From Ciona intestinalis (taxonomy: Eukaryota; Chordata; Ascidiacea; Phlebobranchia; Cionidae), in NCBI RefSeq assembly GCF_000224145.3, contig NC_020171.2:631391-695390 (forward strand): a stretch of 64,000 nucleotides of DNA. The letters are read 5' to 3'. A program made the position numbers and the translations under genes. The notes under the pieces were generated by a model. It was not told the DNA's origin. It made no database searches and worked only from the letters and a program-made list of their open reading frames with translations. Positions 11,454 to 24,400 of the stretch are shown in pieces (within the stretch, counting starts at the first letter, position 1; every line of letters starts with the position of its first letter).

Positions 11454-12689
11454 CTAAGATGGTTTTCTTTTTTCAAGCAGAAAGCTTCCCAATAACGGGA
11501 TATTTCCTTTTTCATCCAAATCCACTTTATTTATTTCTTCAATATTTTTTAACTCAAAATGCCGTGGCAAAAATGGAGGTTTTATAACGGGGGGTAAAAC
11601 TGTACGAAGATTTTGAACAGAATTTTTATCTGGTTTATCATTAATTTTGTCAGTGTGGGATACTTTTATACCATTAGTGTCAAAACTTGATTTTGTTTGA
11701 ATTTTTTGGTGAAAATACCCAGGTTTGGTTTTAAATTCTGCTTTAGGTTTTTTGGGAATCAATTTTATAATTTTTTGTGAAGTTGAATGATCAACTTTTA
11801 TTGGATTTTCTTCAATTAAATCTTGGTTTAATCTTCCTTTTTTAATTCTTGGTTCAAAATGATCTGTATTTTGTTGATGAAGTGGGTTAAACTTTTTCGA
11901 AATCTTGAAATTGTTAGGTGGGGGAGGAGGTGGCAAGAAGAGAGGAATTGCACTGTTGCTACATTGAGGCTGGGAAGGGTGGTAGTTATGATTGATAGGG
12001 TAACATGGGCCAATTATATTGTGCCCGTTTAAATGGCACGGGGGTGCTGAAAAGGCTGGGTTTGTGGAAAAGTCTGAATTTTGTTGAAACCTTGAATTTT
12101 GTTGAACAGTTGAATTTTCTTCAAAAGTTGAATTTGTTGAATTTTGTTTAAATTTTGAATTAGTAATTGATGGTTCCATTTTTTTCGTATTTTTCTTCAC
12201 TTCATATTTTTGTTTTACTTTTGAATTTTTTGAACTTCCAGGACGCTCTTTTTCCAAAAATTTAATTCTCGAAACGACGGAAAAACGACGATGACGGATT
12301 TTATGTCTTGTTTCTGCAGCTGCTTCGTATTCTGGAGCATAACATACATGGAGCATAGCTCCAAAAAAATAATGTTCGTCAAGAGATTTTTTCGCAGTTT
12401 TTGCTCTTTGTATATCGTCATATTTTATCAGAAAAACTTGCGTAAATTCTTCCTTTGGGTAATCTTTTAATTCTTCACATTTTACGATGGTGCCGTATAT
12501 AGAAAACAGTTTTAAAAGATCTTTTTCAAGCTTCGTAGCTGGAACGTTAGCTACGACGAGATAGGTTGATTCGGAATTAACGGTAAAAACTCGTACAGAT
12601 GTTCGCTTTTTTCCACGCCTGTATTTCGGCCTTACGTCGCAATATTCTTGCTTCACATGGTGCTTTGGTACACTGACATCTGCAGCCAT
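11454..12689 (-). CDS. RBM48: RNA-binding protein RBM48, intronless
   Basis: Single ORF of 411 aa. The N-terminal half matches what I recall of vertebrate RBM48: KYRRGKKRTSVRVFTVNSES, then an RRM at about residues 42-120 with RNP2-like YLVVANVP (43-50) and RNP1-like TQVFLIKY, ending FFGAMLHVCYAPEYE. The family partners with ARMC7 in the minor (U12-type) spliceosome and acts in the nucleus. After the RRM comes a low-complexity region with an imperfect F-x-x-N-S repeat (about 175-210) and a Pro run (PPPPPP); the C-terminus is Lys-rich. Vertebrate RBM48 has introns; here there is none, so intron loss or retroposition is possible. A divergent ZDHHC gene begins 670 bp away. Confidence 0.9.
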   Translation of the reverse strand: MAADVSVPKHHVKQEYCDVRPKYRRGKKRTSVRVFTVNSESTYLVVANVPATKLEKDLLKLFSIYGTIVKCEELKDYPKEEFTQVFLIKYDDIQRAKTAKKSLDEHYFFGAMLHVCYAPEYEAAAETRHKIRHRRFSVVSRIKFLEKERPGSSKNSKVKQKYEVKKNTKKMEPSITNSKFKQNSTNSTFEENSTVQQNSRFQQNSDFSTNPAFSAPPCHLNGHNIIGPCYPINHNYHPSQPQCSNSAIPLFLPPPPPPNNFKISKKFNPLHQQNTDHFEPRIKKGRLNQDLIEENPIKVDHSTSQKIIKLIPKKPKAEFKTKPGYFHQKIQTKSSFDTNGIKVSHTDKINDKPDKNSVQNLRTVLPPVIKPPFLPRHFELKNIEEINKVDLDEKGNIPLLGSFLLEKRKPS

Positions 12690-13359
12690 ATTTTAATGAA
12701 TTTAATGCAATATTCCAGCTGCAAATATCGATTAAAATTGCAAAAACAGCGTTACTACACAATGCGTATACCGCATACATAACAACACAACAAAGTGTTT
12801 AGTCGTATAGTTACTCGAACAAAAATATAAACTAATATCTTATACAGTCTTTATCAAGATATGAAACGTATTCAAAATATTATTCACATCAATATTATTA
12901 TTTTTAATACATTTTAACGTTTAGAATTTGCAAAATATTAAAAATAATAAAAAATCTAAAACCAATTTTTTCCCACAGACATTTATGGTCCCGTTGTTAT
13001 ACTGATTGCATAAAAGCTTTGGTAGGACATGAAATTATTGAGAAAAGATAAAAGTTAGAATTCGTAACTTATTATGTTTATTTCTTAAAAAGTATCGCGT
13101 ATTAAACTTGGGATTCAAGTTTAAACTGCTCTTACCCAAATCAATTAGTTATATAATATACTAAAAACAGTTTAATTTTCCGCAGATAGCCTATTTATAT
13201 ACGTTAAACTTTGTGTGTTCCGTATTTTTTCCTAGTAACAATCTGGTTTAACAGGGTTGTGTTATTGTATTTTGCAGCAAACAGATATGCACGATTTAAG
13301 GTTAAATAAAAGGTAATACATTGTAAAAATATCGAAATTTTGTTGGTGATACATTCAAT
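12690..13359. promoter_or_regulatory. Divergent promoter region RBM48 / ZDHHC
   Basis: A 670-bp AT-rich spacer separates the two divergent starts and must hold both 5' flanks. I see no CpG cluster and no clear TATA box to assign. An acceptor-like TTGTATTTTGCAG ends at 13277, 82 nt before the ZDHHC ATG, and may mark a spliced or trans-spliced 5' UTR. Confidence 0.4.
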
Positions 13360-14199
13360 ATGATGAGAAGATTAATACGACTTTTGAACGGACATAAAAA
13401 GCTTTGGCTTGTTAAAGACGTATGTGGATTGATATGTGTATTCATAACTTGGGGACTGGTGCTTTATGCACAGTTTGTAGTGAATATAGTCATGCTGTTG
13501 CCGGAAATATTTAACCAGCCAATTTACGGAACTTTCAACATTCTGCTGTTTAATTCTTTGGCAATATTGGCTTTATCTTCACATTTTAAGTCAATGACTA
13601 CAGATCCTGGCGCGATTCCAAAGGGTAATGCTACAAAAGAAAAGCTTGAGAGCTTGAACTTACAACCGGGGGAAATTGTATACAAGTGTGCAAAATGCTA
13701 CAGTATAAAACCAGAGCGTGCTCACCATTGCAGCGTGTGTAAACGGTGCATACGAAAAATGGACCATCATTGCCCTTGGATTAATAACTGTGTGGGTGAA
13801 TCAAACCAGAAATACTTCGTTCTTTTCACATTCTACATTGCTTCAATATCGCTACATGCTCTTATATTAATAGTAGTGCATGTGATAAAATGCGCGTCTA
13901 ATGATTGGAATGAGTGCGCCTCTTATTCACCACCTGCGACAGTTATATTTCTCATCACTTTAACTTTTGAAGGGCTTCTCTTTTTCCTCTTCACTATGAT
14001 TATGTTCTGTACACAAATGCATTCGATTTGCTCCAATGAGACAGGCATTGAACAGCTTAAAAATGAGAAGCATTGGGGAAAAGGAACAAAATGGCTAAAT
14101 GTGAAGTCTGTTTTTGGTGATAAATTTTCCAAAGATTGGTTTTTCCCATGCTATGAACCTTCAATTGCTAAAAGTGATGTATACCAGTATATTGTGTGA
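13360..14199 (+). CDS. ZDHHC3/7: DHHC palmitoyltransferase, ZDHHC3/7 type
   Basis: Intronless ORF of 279 aa. Two TM segments (about 20-45 and 55-75) precede the cytosolic Cys-rich domain (about 107-157) with [19 protein letters not shown] and the catalytic DHHC at 135-138 ([13 protein letters not shown]). Two further TM segments follow. [23 protein letters not shown] and [15 protein letters not shown] match the ZDHHC3 (GODZ)/ZDHHC7 branch closely. The enzyme transfers palmitate from palmitoyl-CoA to protein cysteines, typically at the Golgi. The upstream ATG of the two adjacent ones (MM) is taken as start. The length is slightly below vertebrate forms because of a short C-tail. Lack of introns is unusual for this family. 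The gene is convergent with NUDT16. Confidence 0.93.
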   Translation: MMRRLIRLLNGHKKLWLVKDVCGLICVFITWGLVLYAQFVVNIVMLLPEIFNQPIYGTFNILLFNSLAILALSSHFKSMTTDPGAIPKGNATKEKLESLNLQPGEIVYKCAKCYSIKPERAHHCSVCKRCIRKMDHHCPWINNCVGESNQKYFVLFTFYIASISLHALILIVVHVIKCASNDWNECASYSPPATVIFLITLTFEGLLFFLFTMIMFCTQMHSICSNETGIEQLKNEKHWGKGTKWLNVKSVFGDKFSKDWFFPCYEPSIAKSDVYQYIV

Positions 14200-15288
14200 G
14201 ACATTGTACTACTATCTTGAAAGACAATGAAGACAACTGTGTTGTAGCACAAAAATCTACCCAACATCACTTTATAGACTTATAAATGTGCAGATTTCGA
14301 TACTGCAGTATAGTACTACACTTCAAAACTGTTTATTACAATTTTCTTTGTTCTTAAAGCTGTGGGCACTGAAACAATTATTATTAAAGAGTGGAAATAG
14401 TAATATGCATACTGTAATGCATGTTTGCCGATTGTATTTACACACATTTACTTTCATGTTGCATATGTTACATTAGCATTAGCAGCATACAATGTTTCAT
14501 GTATACACTACATATACCCTGGTATAAGCCTATGCAAGCACACCTGACTTTTGGCATACAAACTTTGCCCCAAAGTTAACAGTGGCATGTACTTAAATGT
14601 AACTTAGATACAGACACAATGTACATATTGTAGGTTAGAGTGTTTTTATATATAGTATGTTGCTTTTACTCTTAAATCTGCAGAGTTTTCATACGCCAAG
14701 AAATTTAATCCCACTAAATTGCACTTTGTAACCTGTGATTTTTTAACTATATATATATAAAATTAACCGAAATAATATTCCCTATAATTTTTTTATTATT
14801 CTAAATATTTACACAGAAAATGTATTAAATTAAAAATGTAACCAATGTGTACAAATAATATCCAAATGTTTTGAATAAAACCACTTTACTGAATAGTTGT
14901 AAATAACACACACTTTATAACCTATATGCAGTTTTCTCTTTGTAATCTTATTTAGGGCCATTGTTCCCACCACAAGTGCGTATGTTTTACAAAATTATAT
15001 CGATATAATTATACATTAAAGAAAAACAAATGTAGCACGTTTTTTTGACCTGAGACTTGACACACAGGGTAAAATACAAAATAGCCTACAACATTAGAAA
15101 AGAAGTGCTATTTTGAAAACAGAAAAAAATCCTAAAATTAAGAACCCAAAAAAGTTATATATATACATCTACATGATTATCGGTGGTTTGTATGCGAAGA
15201 TGAGGTGTATAAAACAATAACTTAAAAATAATGAGCGTAATGGCATTTATCCAAAGAAGTTGAATTTATCCTAAATTTAATAATAAAG
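14200..15288. other. Convergent 3' UTR region ZDHHC / NUDT16
   Basis: Non-coding and very AT-rich, between two converging stop codons 1.09 kb apart. It holds the ZDHHC poly(A) signal at 14874-14879 and probably the NUDT16 3' UTR; no further exon is supported. Confidence 0.5.
14874..14879 (+). terminator. Poly(A) signal of ZDHHC gene
   Basis: AATAAA about 675 nt after the ZDHHC stop; the clearest canonical hexamer on the plus strand in the convergent region. Confidence 0.45.
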
Positions 15289-17540
<2,252 letters not shown>

Positions 17541-18645
17541 GACTGATATTCAAAGTTTAATTCCAAATTAGACAAGGACTCCTATTATAAATTGCAATTT
17601 TGGTTTTAGTCAAAAACTTTTTACCTTAAAAGAAAACATCCCAGGTGTTTCCCCTAATCCGTGATTGTAATACGTATGACATTGTAAAATTGGGGACACA
17701 ATTTTTAATGGTAACCAATTTAAGTGTGAAAAATCGACGTCATACTAGTAAGCCACGAGACAGAGAAGGTTCTGTTGATATTTTATTTGCAACAATACGA
17801 AGTGTTACGCAAATATAAAAAGGACGACTTTTTTAAAGAAGTTTTTGAAAAATAAAAACAGGATTAAAATACCTATATACATTTTACATATACCCAAGCA
17901 AGGTAAAACTAAACCATATAGAAACAAACAGTAGGCCTACAACGACGCACATAGACTAAGATAAACCGAAGTTTAGTGGGGAAACATTTTGGTGGCTTTT
18001 AACACAAATTGGCCAACGTATATATGGACATATATTTAGCCATTACAACAAAACACTGGTCCGATAGCGAATATTTTGCATGTAATTTTCTATTGATCTT
18101 GTGTACATTTAAAGGATATGTCTAATTTAGGTCTAGATTACGTTACAGATACTTGTGGGTTTCATGGCTACAGTAAGACGACTAATTGATTTATGCAAGG
18201 ACAACCTTGTCTAATCACGTCCTAAATTGACGCTGATTCGCTTATGAGCAAGAGAAAAACCAAGCTGTATTAGTGCGTGGAGCTCTAGTGGTAAAGGAGA
18301 AAATGCATTTGGGTAATTCGAATTCCGGTAAGAACTATAATGTAGGCTATCCGATATGGGATACAAAATATTAGTTCTCGAATGCAGGAACGTTTTGGGT
18401 GCAATATAATTGCCCAAAAATATGCATATGCAATGCAAAGATTGAATGACACAGAATTTTCATTAGTGCATTTTTTGTGGTTGGGATGTTTATATAAAAA
18501 GAGTTGTGTTTGTAAAAGAGTTTCATTTAGAATCATTAATATTGCAGCGGTGGGGTCATTGTTTAGCAGAAATGTGACAGCGTTTCAGACCCTGAATCTT
18601 TAGTGCGAAGTGAATAAAAAAAAAAACACGAGAATAAGAGAAAAA

Positions 18646-18838
18646 TATAGCAGGGTGGGTGAAGATAGGACACATTTTATTTTTTTCTTGTCCAATTTGG
18701 TAGTGGACAAAAAACATTTAAAAATTACAAAACCGTGTTTCCCCGACTCGCATAGATTGTTGTTAATTCTTTAAAACATAATCAGGATATTTAGGCATTA
18801 TGTGCTTAAGGTGTCCCACCTTACCCTACAGTACTATA
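18646..18838 (+). mobile_element. MITE family M1, near full length
   Basis: Begins TATAGCAGGGTGGGTGAAGA and ends GTGTCCCACCTTACCCTACA, with the core TTGGTAGTGGACAAAAAACA and CAAAACCGTGTTTCCCCGAC. The termini are inverted repeats of each other. Confidence 0.75.
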
Positions 18839-19519
18839 TACTATATTATAAAAAATAAGAAACATCTCCCATTACCGCAAATAGGAAGCGGAAATGAATG
18901 ACACGGAATTTGCATACATGGTCTTGATTAGTCAAGCTTGTTAGAAACCGCTGCCATTTTAACAACCTTTTCCTAGTAAATCTGTCCAAATTTCAAAATG
19001 GGTCGATGCGTTTACGTTTCGCGGAACAATAAATAAAACATGCGCCAAAATATTTGGGGCGTTTTGATTTTGAATTCGTGATGAGAGAGTCATAATACCA
19101 ATAAGGTATACTATCTGCAGCGTAAAAGGCCATTCATATATTAACACAGCTAGTGGTATTTGTCCCAGCGGAATATAGAGTGATAAAATATTTATATATA
19201 TATAGATGTATACGGTTAAAATAGCGCTCGTCTATACAAATGAAAGGGAAGGGCTAACGATCAATTGGCTTGCTTATACACCACTACCAGACTGTGCACT
19301 TTTTTCTGACGCTCGTTATAAGAGGAAAGCCTAATAGTAACAGCAGAAATCTAACAGTCGAGACTTGAGCGTTTTTTGTGCGGGATTTTTTGCGGTATAC
19401 GTCGGATATAGTCGTTAAACAGTCAAGATTTTTAATCGATGCGCTTTCCATGCACTATTTATACCATGTATTAACGACTTTCTCTTTGATGTTGATCAAA
19501 GAGGTGAATAAAAACCATA

Positions 19520-19706
19520 ATAGGTTGGGGCAATACGGTATTTTTTATTATCCTAGATTTTATCGTTCTGTTTGGTAGTAAAGCTGTATTTACAAAATTG
19601 TATAACCGTATCCACATTACGGTAAAAGAGGGTTGTTAATTGTTAAAAACACGATTAGGAAATACGGAATCCTATGTGATAACGGTATTTACCTTTTCCC
19701 ATAGTA
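19520..19706 (+). mobile_element. MITE family M1, degenerate
   Basis: Shares TAGGTTGGGGCAA, TTTGGTAGTAAAGCTG, TATAACCGTATCCACATTAC and AACACGATTAGGAAATACGG with other copies, but both ends are eroded. Confidence 0.6.
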
Positions 19707-21017
19707 CTAACATTGTATTGATAGGCTGATATTTTAAAGCAAAATGGTTCAGTACAAAATTCCGTGCAAACGGTATTGACGTAAACAGCAAAAGTGAATT
19801 CTAAACTGGAATATATAATTACATTCATTAGCCGTGAACCAAGCAGACCCTACCCTGCCTTAAGAAATCCCATAGCCCTGTTTAACCCGTTCCGCTCCTA
19901 AACGTCAGTAGCTGATTGATTATTTGAGATACGAGAGTGATGAATGATTCAGTCACAAACCATAAAAGTGGAAAAAGGGCAATATTTCTCCAGCTGTCAG
20001 GATTTGTATTTAATATCTCAATGGATTATTAATATTTTAGTTTATCGTAAGGAAGCTCGTTAACCTTGTTTCTTTCGCACTGCCGCCGTTACCGTGATTG
20101 AATACCACTTATTTATTCTGGGGTGGAGGGGCAATTAGGAAGTTAAAACGTGGGTGTTTTGTTTCGTATACATGCTCAGGTGTTGCCACGGATGTGCAAT
20201 TTTAAGCCCGCTTAGGAGTTGCGTACATGTTATTTTGTTTTCGTTTATGAGTTAATGCAAGTATGTAATTTTGTGCTCGCTTTTGAGTCACCGTGTATGT
20301 AATCCCGTGTCCGCTTTTCAGTAACTATGCATATTCGTAATTTTCTAGAAAGTTTTTAGAGAAAGGCTTAATGGGGGCAGGACACTTTTCCACAGGCGCC
20401 CATGAAGAACTATGCAAAGTCCTATTTATTAGTGCAGGCGCTGAATTATTCAAGGAAAATAATTATAGACTTACTTTTACTCGCTGTCATAATTTTATTG
20501 ATCCTTTCCCATTTGTATTTTAACCCATTAGTAAGCACTATGTCAGCACGCGTATTGTAGTTTTTTGGCGAATTGTGGGCAAAGACATTTTTATTTTCAC
20601 TTTTTAATTTAGTAATGCAGCAGCCAGTTCTAAAACTTCCCAACGGTAATTGCGTATGAGCGAAATTCGCAAGTTTTATTCACAGCAGTCATTTTAGCGT
20701 TTTTCCACACTTAACACGTTGAATTTATATACATACATTTTAAAAGGTGATTTTCTATTCTAATTTACCCAATTCTAGGTGGTTAAACTAAGTAAAAATA
20801 GGTTATCAGTCGAAACAGAAATGCGGGTTTAGCTTTAATTTAGAAAATAGCGTTAACAGCTTACGTGTGTGTAGGCGCTAGCGCCAAGTTACAATTAAAA
20901 TAGGGGGTGATGAGAATCAGAGATTTCTTTACGCCGGTGGAAAAAACTTGATTTGGCATCGCCAGAATTAAGTCGTATACAAGATGATTAACTTGATATA
21001 GTAGGAAAGCTAAGTAC

Positions 21018-21150
21018 AGGTTGAGGTATAAGATGGTCCATGTTTTTATTCTCTTTAACTCTTTTGTAAGAAACAAAAATTATCCGTTTTCTTACGATTC
21101 TAAAAAGGCGTTGTAAAAAACGATTAGAAAATATAGAATGCATGGTATGT
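21018..21150 (+). mobile_element. MITE family M1, decayed fragment
   Basis: GGTTGAGGTATAAGATGGTC, then TTGTAAGAAACAAAAATTAT and GTTGTAAAAAACGATTAGAA follow the M1 order. It is heavily diverged, about 300 bp upstream of the receptor start. Confidence 0.45.
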
Positions 21151-21452
21151 GCCAGGGCTTACTAAGCTAAAGCATAGCCACGCTTTATATAGGATAAATA
21201 GCTGAGTAACGCATATATAGTGCCAATCAGCGAAATCGATCAATTCTTTTAAAGTCCTTTTAAAGTCATATCTGGTTTAACGCTAAAGTGCATATAAATA
21301 AAAAATAGATAAAAATCGAATATTATAGCTTTCGTATCGGTATATAACACAATACTGTGCGAGATTTTCATTTCGAAAATGCATCAAATTGTTATGCATT
21401 TACATTTTATTTGCACAGAAACCTTGTATTTTATAAAGATTATTTAGAAAAG

Positions 21453-24400
21453 ATGAATTCTAATGGCATCGTCAACACAACATCTACGCCACAGATATCG
21501 ACTACGACTGAAGGCTACAGCACTCTTATACCAGGCAAGTATATATAGTCTGTAATACACGTTGCAAACCCTACCCAAAAACTCTAACGTATAGATAGGT
21601 TGGGATAACAATGTTTTGATTCTGTTTTACCGTTCCATCTGGTAGTAAATAAAGGAACATTTACATAATTATATAACCGTATTCTCACGACTTCAAAAAG
21701 CGTTGTAAAAACACGATTAGGAAATATGTTATGAGGTGCTAACAGTATTCACCTTACCCTATACTATTATATTCAGAAATGCTCAGTTAAAATACTATGC
21801 CTGTTTTTTTTGCAGAATACGCTCGAATCATGATCATAGTGGTCTACATGTTCGTGTTCGTGTTTGGTACGATTGGAAATGCTTGTGTCATCGTAGTTAT
21901 GATGATAGTGCCAAAGTTTAAGACGCCCACAGGTGTTATAAGATATATAGTAGGGTGGGTAAAGGTGGGACACGTTATATTCTATTTCCTCGTCCCATTT
22001 GGTAGTAAACAAAGATCATTCAAAGAATTATAAAACCGTATCCTCACGACTACCATTCACCGTTGTTAATTGTTCAAAACAGGATTAGGATGTTTGGATA
22101 TTATGTGCTAAAGCTGTCTCTTACCCCCACCCTACTATCCACATGTTAACGTGATTTTATTAAGTTATAGTAATATCACAAACACGTAGGCTACAGAAGA
22201 TACAGCGTATAAGCATATTTCACTCAAATGTAATGTTTAGGTTTTCAGCGCTCGGCTGCTGCGGTCGTACGCCGAGGCACGGATTTGGGATATATGCAAT
22301 AGTTGGCCGATTAATTATTCGGGGCTTTTAATGATTTCTAAATCTATATGCCTAAAGATACTATAGATATGCCTCAAAACTTTTTTTTAATAAAACTAGT
22401 TTATGAAAAAGGTAATTAGTTTTTATTGGTGAGTCGCGAACAGATCCTGAAAATCACATTTTTAGTCAGGACCTTAAATAGTTTAAGCAGCTCTCGTCTA
22501 ATAAATAATTTAAACGACTGCTAACCTCATATATTTACAGTCGCTAGCTAAACAGTAGCGCTAATCATACATATAACAACTGAAATATTAATTTATCTCA
22601 TTATTTTGTCAGATATTTTTATTCTTAACCTGTCCTTTGCCGATCTACTATTTTCAAGCAGTCTTATTTTCTGGGCCGTGGAACAAATATATGAAATGGT
22701 TTGGTTTCTTGGTGTTTTCATGTGCAAAGCGCTGAGCGCTGTAACTCTTATCAATTTGCACGCTTCTGTCCTATTTCTGGCAGCCATGGCAGTTAACAGG
22801 TATGAATTTAATATGCTTATACTGTTGCTATTTAATCACTACGACCTCTATATTATACTCATAAATTTTAATGACTGTTAGTTTACCTACTATATCGCAT
22901 TTGGGAATTTTATGCATATTAATTTTTGTTTTCGGGATAAACAAGAAACGTCTGTTTAAAATATGGTTCTAATCTTATGGGTATAAGGTCCAACCGCGCG
23001 GCACGCCAGGGATTTTGGTTAGAGTTGGCTCATTACTCTAACAGCCGAAGTGCTACCGCATGGACCTCAACAGATGTTAAAGCTTAAGGGGACCACAAAA
23101 GTAATCTGCTTCAGCTTTTTTTAATAAATGGCAGGTTTTTCTTGACAAGTCTATGTATCATTTCAGCGCTGTTGTATACTTTCACCCTGCATAACTCGTC
23201 AAATAGAGGAAAATCCATCAAAAATTAACGTCATTTTAAATTAATATTACAGGTGCAAAACTGTGAGGCGTAAGCGACAATCCAGCAGTTATGGGGACAT
23301 AATAAAAGCAAAGGTCTCTTGCGTCATAATATGGCTTGTTGCAGCCATTATTTCGTCACTAGCCTGGTTCCGCAAGACTGAGATAGTACCTTCGCCTGCT
23401 GGTAACGTTACGAGATGTTTGTAAGTGCCTAATTGTTACGTTATATGTGGTTTTTAACCTAATGCATGCGTACCACTGTGTTACATTATGTATGTGGCTC
23501 TTAACCTATGGCATGCGTCCACTTGTGGTACATGTAGACCTTCCAGGCAACTTGTTTAGGTTTACCAAAATCAATCAATTTAACAGTAAATGTTAAGTAA
23601 AAATTGCGTTTTTAATTGTTTTTACGAGAAAAAGAAAAATGGCACACTAGTGAAGGTTTTGGAAACCACTATTTTCTGCTGAACCCAACCTACAATATAA
23701 ATGAATTTAACAGATGGCGCATGCCTGACACTGGTGATCGTTACGTCTGGGAACGAATTTATTTCGGAAGTCGTGTTCTAATGGGATTTACACTGCCATT
23801 GATTGTGATAATCATTTCTTACGTTCTGGTCGTGATGCGGTTACGACACACACGCCAACAAGTCACTGTTAAATCGTCAATGCAGATGAGAGTTACAATC
23901 ACGGGTAAGGTATATCATATGAAAATATCACATATGGTCACTAACGTGAAAAATCGTATAGTAGGTTAATTGTGGAAAAAAGCCAACGTTAAAAGGTATT
24001 ATTATCGTTTTGTCTTCGAATACGATGGTCACATTAAACCTATATATGGGGCATTACCACGAAGGTAGCATATATCTTTATTTCGCGAGGGGCAGTTATA
24101 AATTAGACCCTGTGGTAAATTTGTTCTGGCTTCCATTGCCTATAACTATATTTAAATCTAATAAGAGTCAGACCTAATCGACATTTTAATGCACCTTGAC
24201 GTATATGGACACTGGAAAAACAGCCCCGAACGCAGGGTGTTTTGCATATATCGGACCCTTTCCGTTATATTACAGCGATTTTAAAGGATAAGGCGCTTAT
24301 AGCATAAAAGCGTAGTATAAAGGACAATGACTTTAGATCTAATGTGAAAACAGTGTTATATACCCCATGTTGGCGATACGCAAATTATATAAATATAACC

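Larger units (their letters stand above)
17541..21452. other. Intergenic spacer with M1 elements
   Basis: Lies between the NUDT16 start and the start of the relaxin-receptor-like gene. I find no supported exon. It contains one near-complete M1 element (18646), two degenerate ones (19520, 21018), and the 5' flanks of both genes, which are divergent. Confidence 0.5.
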
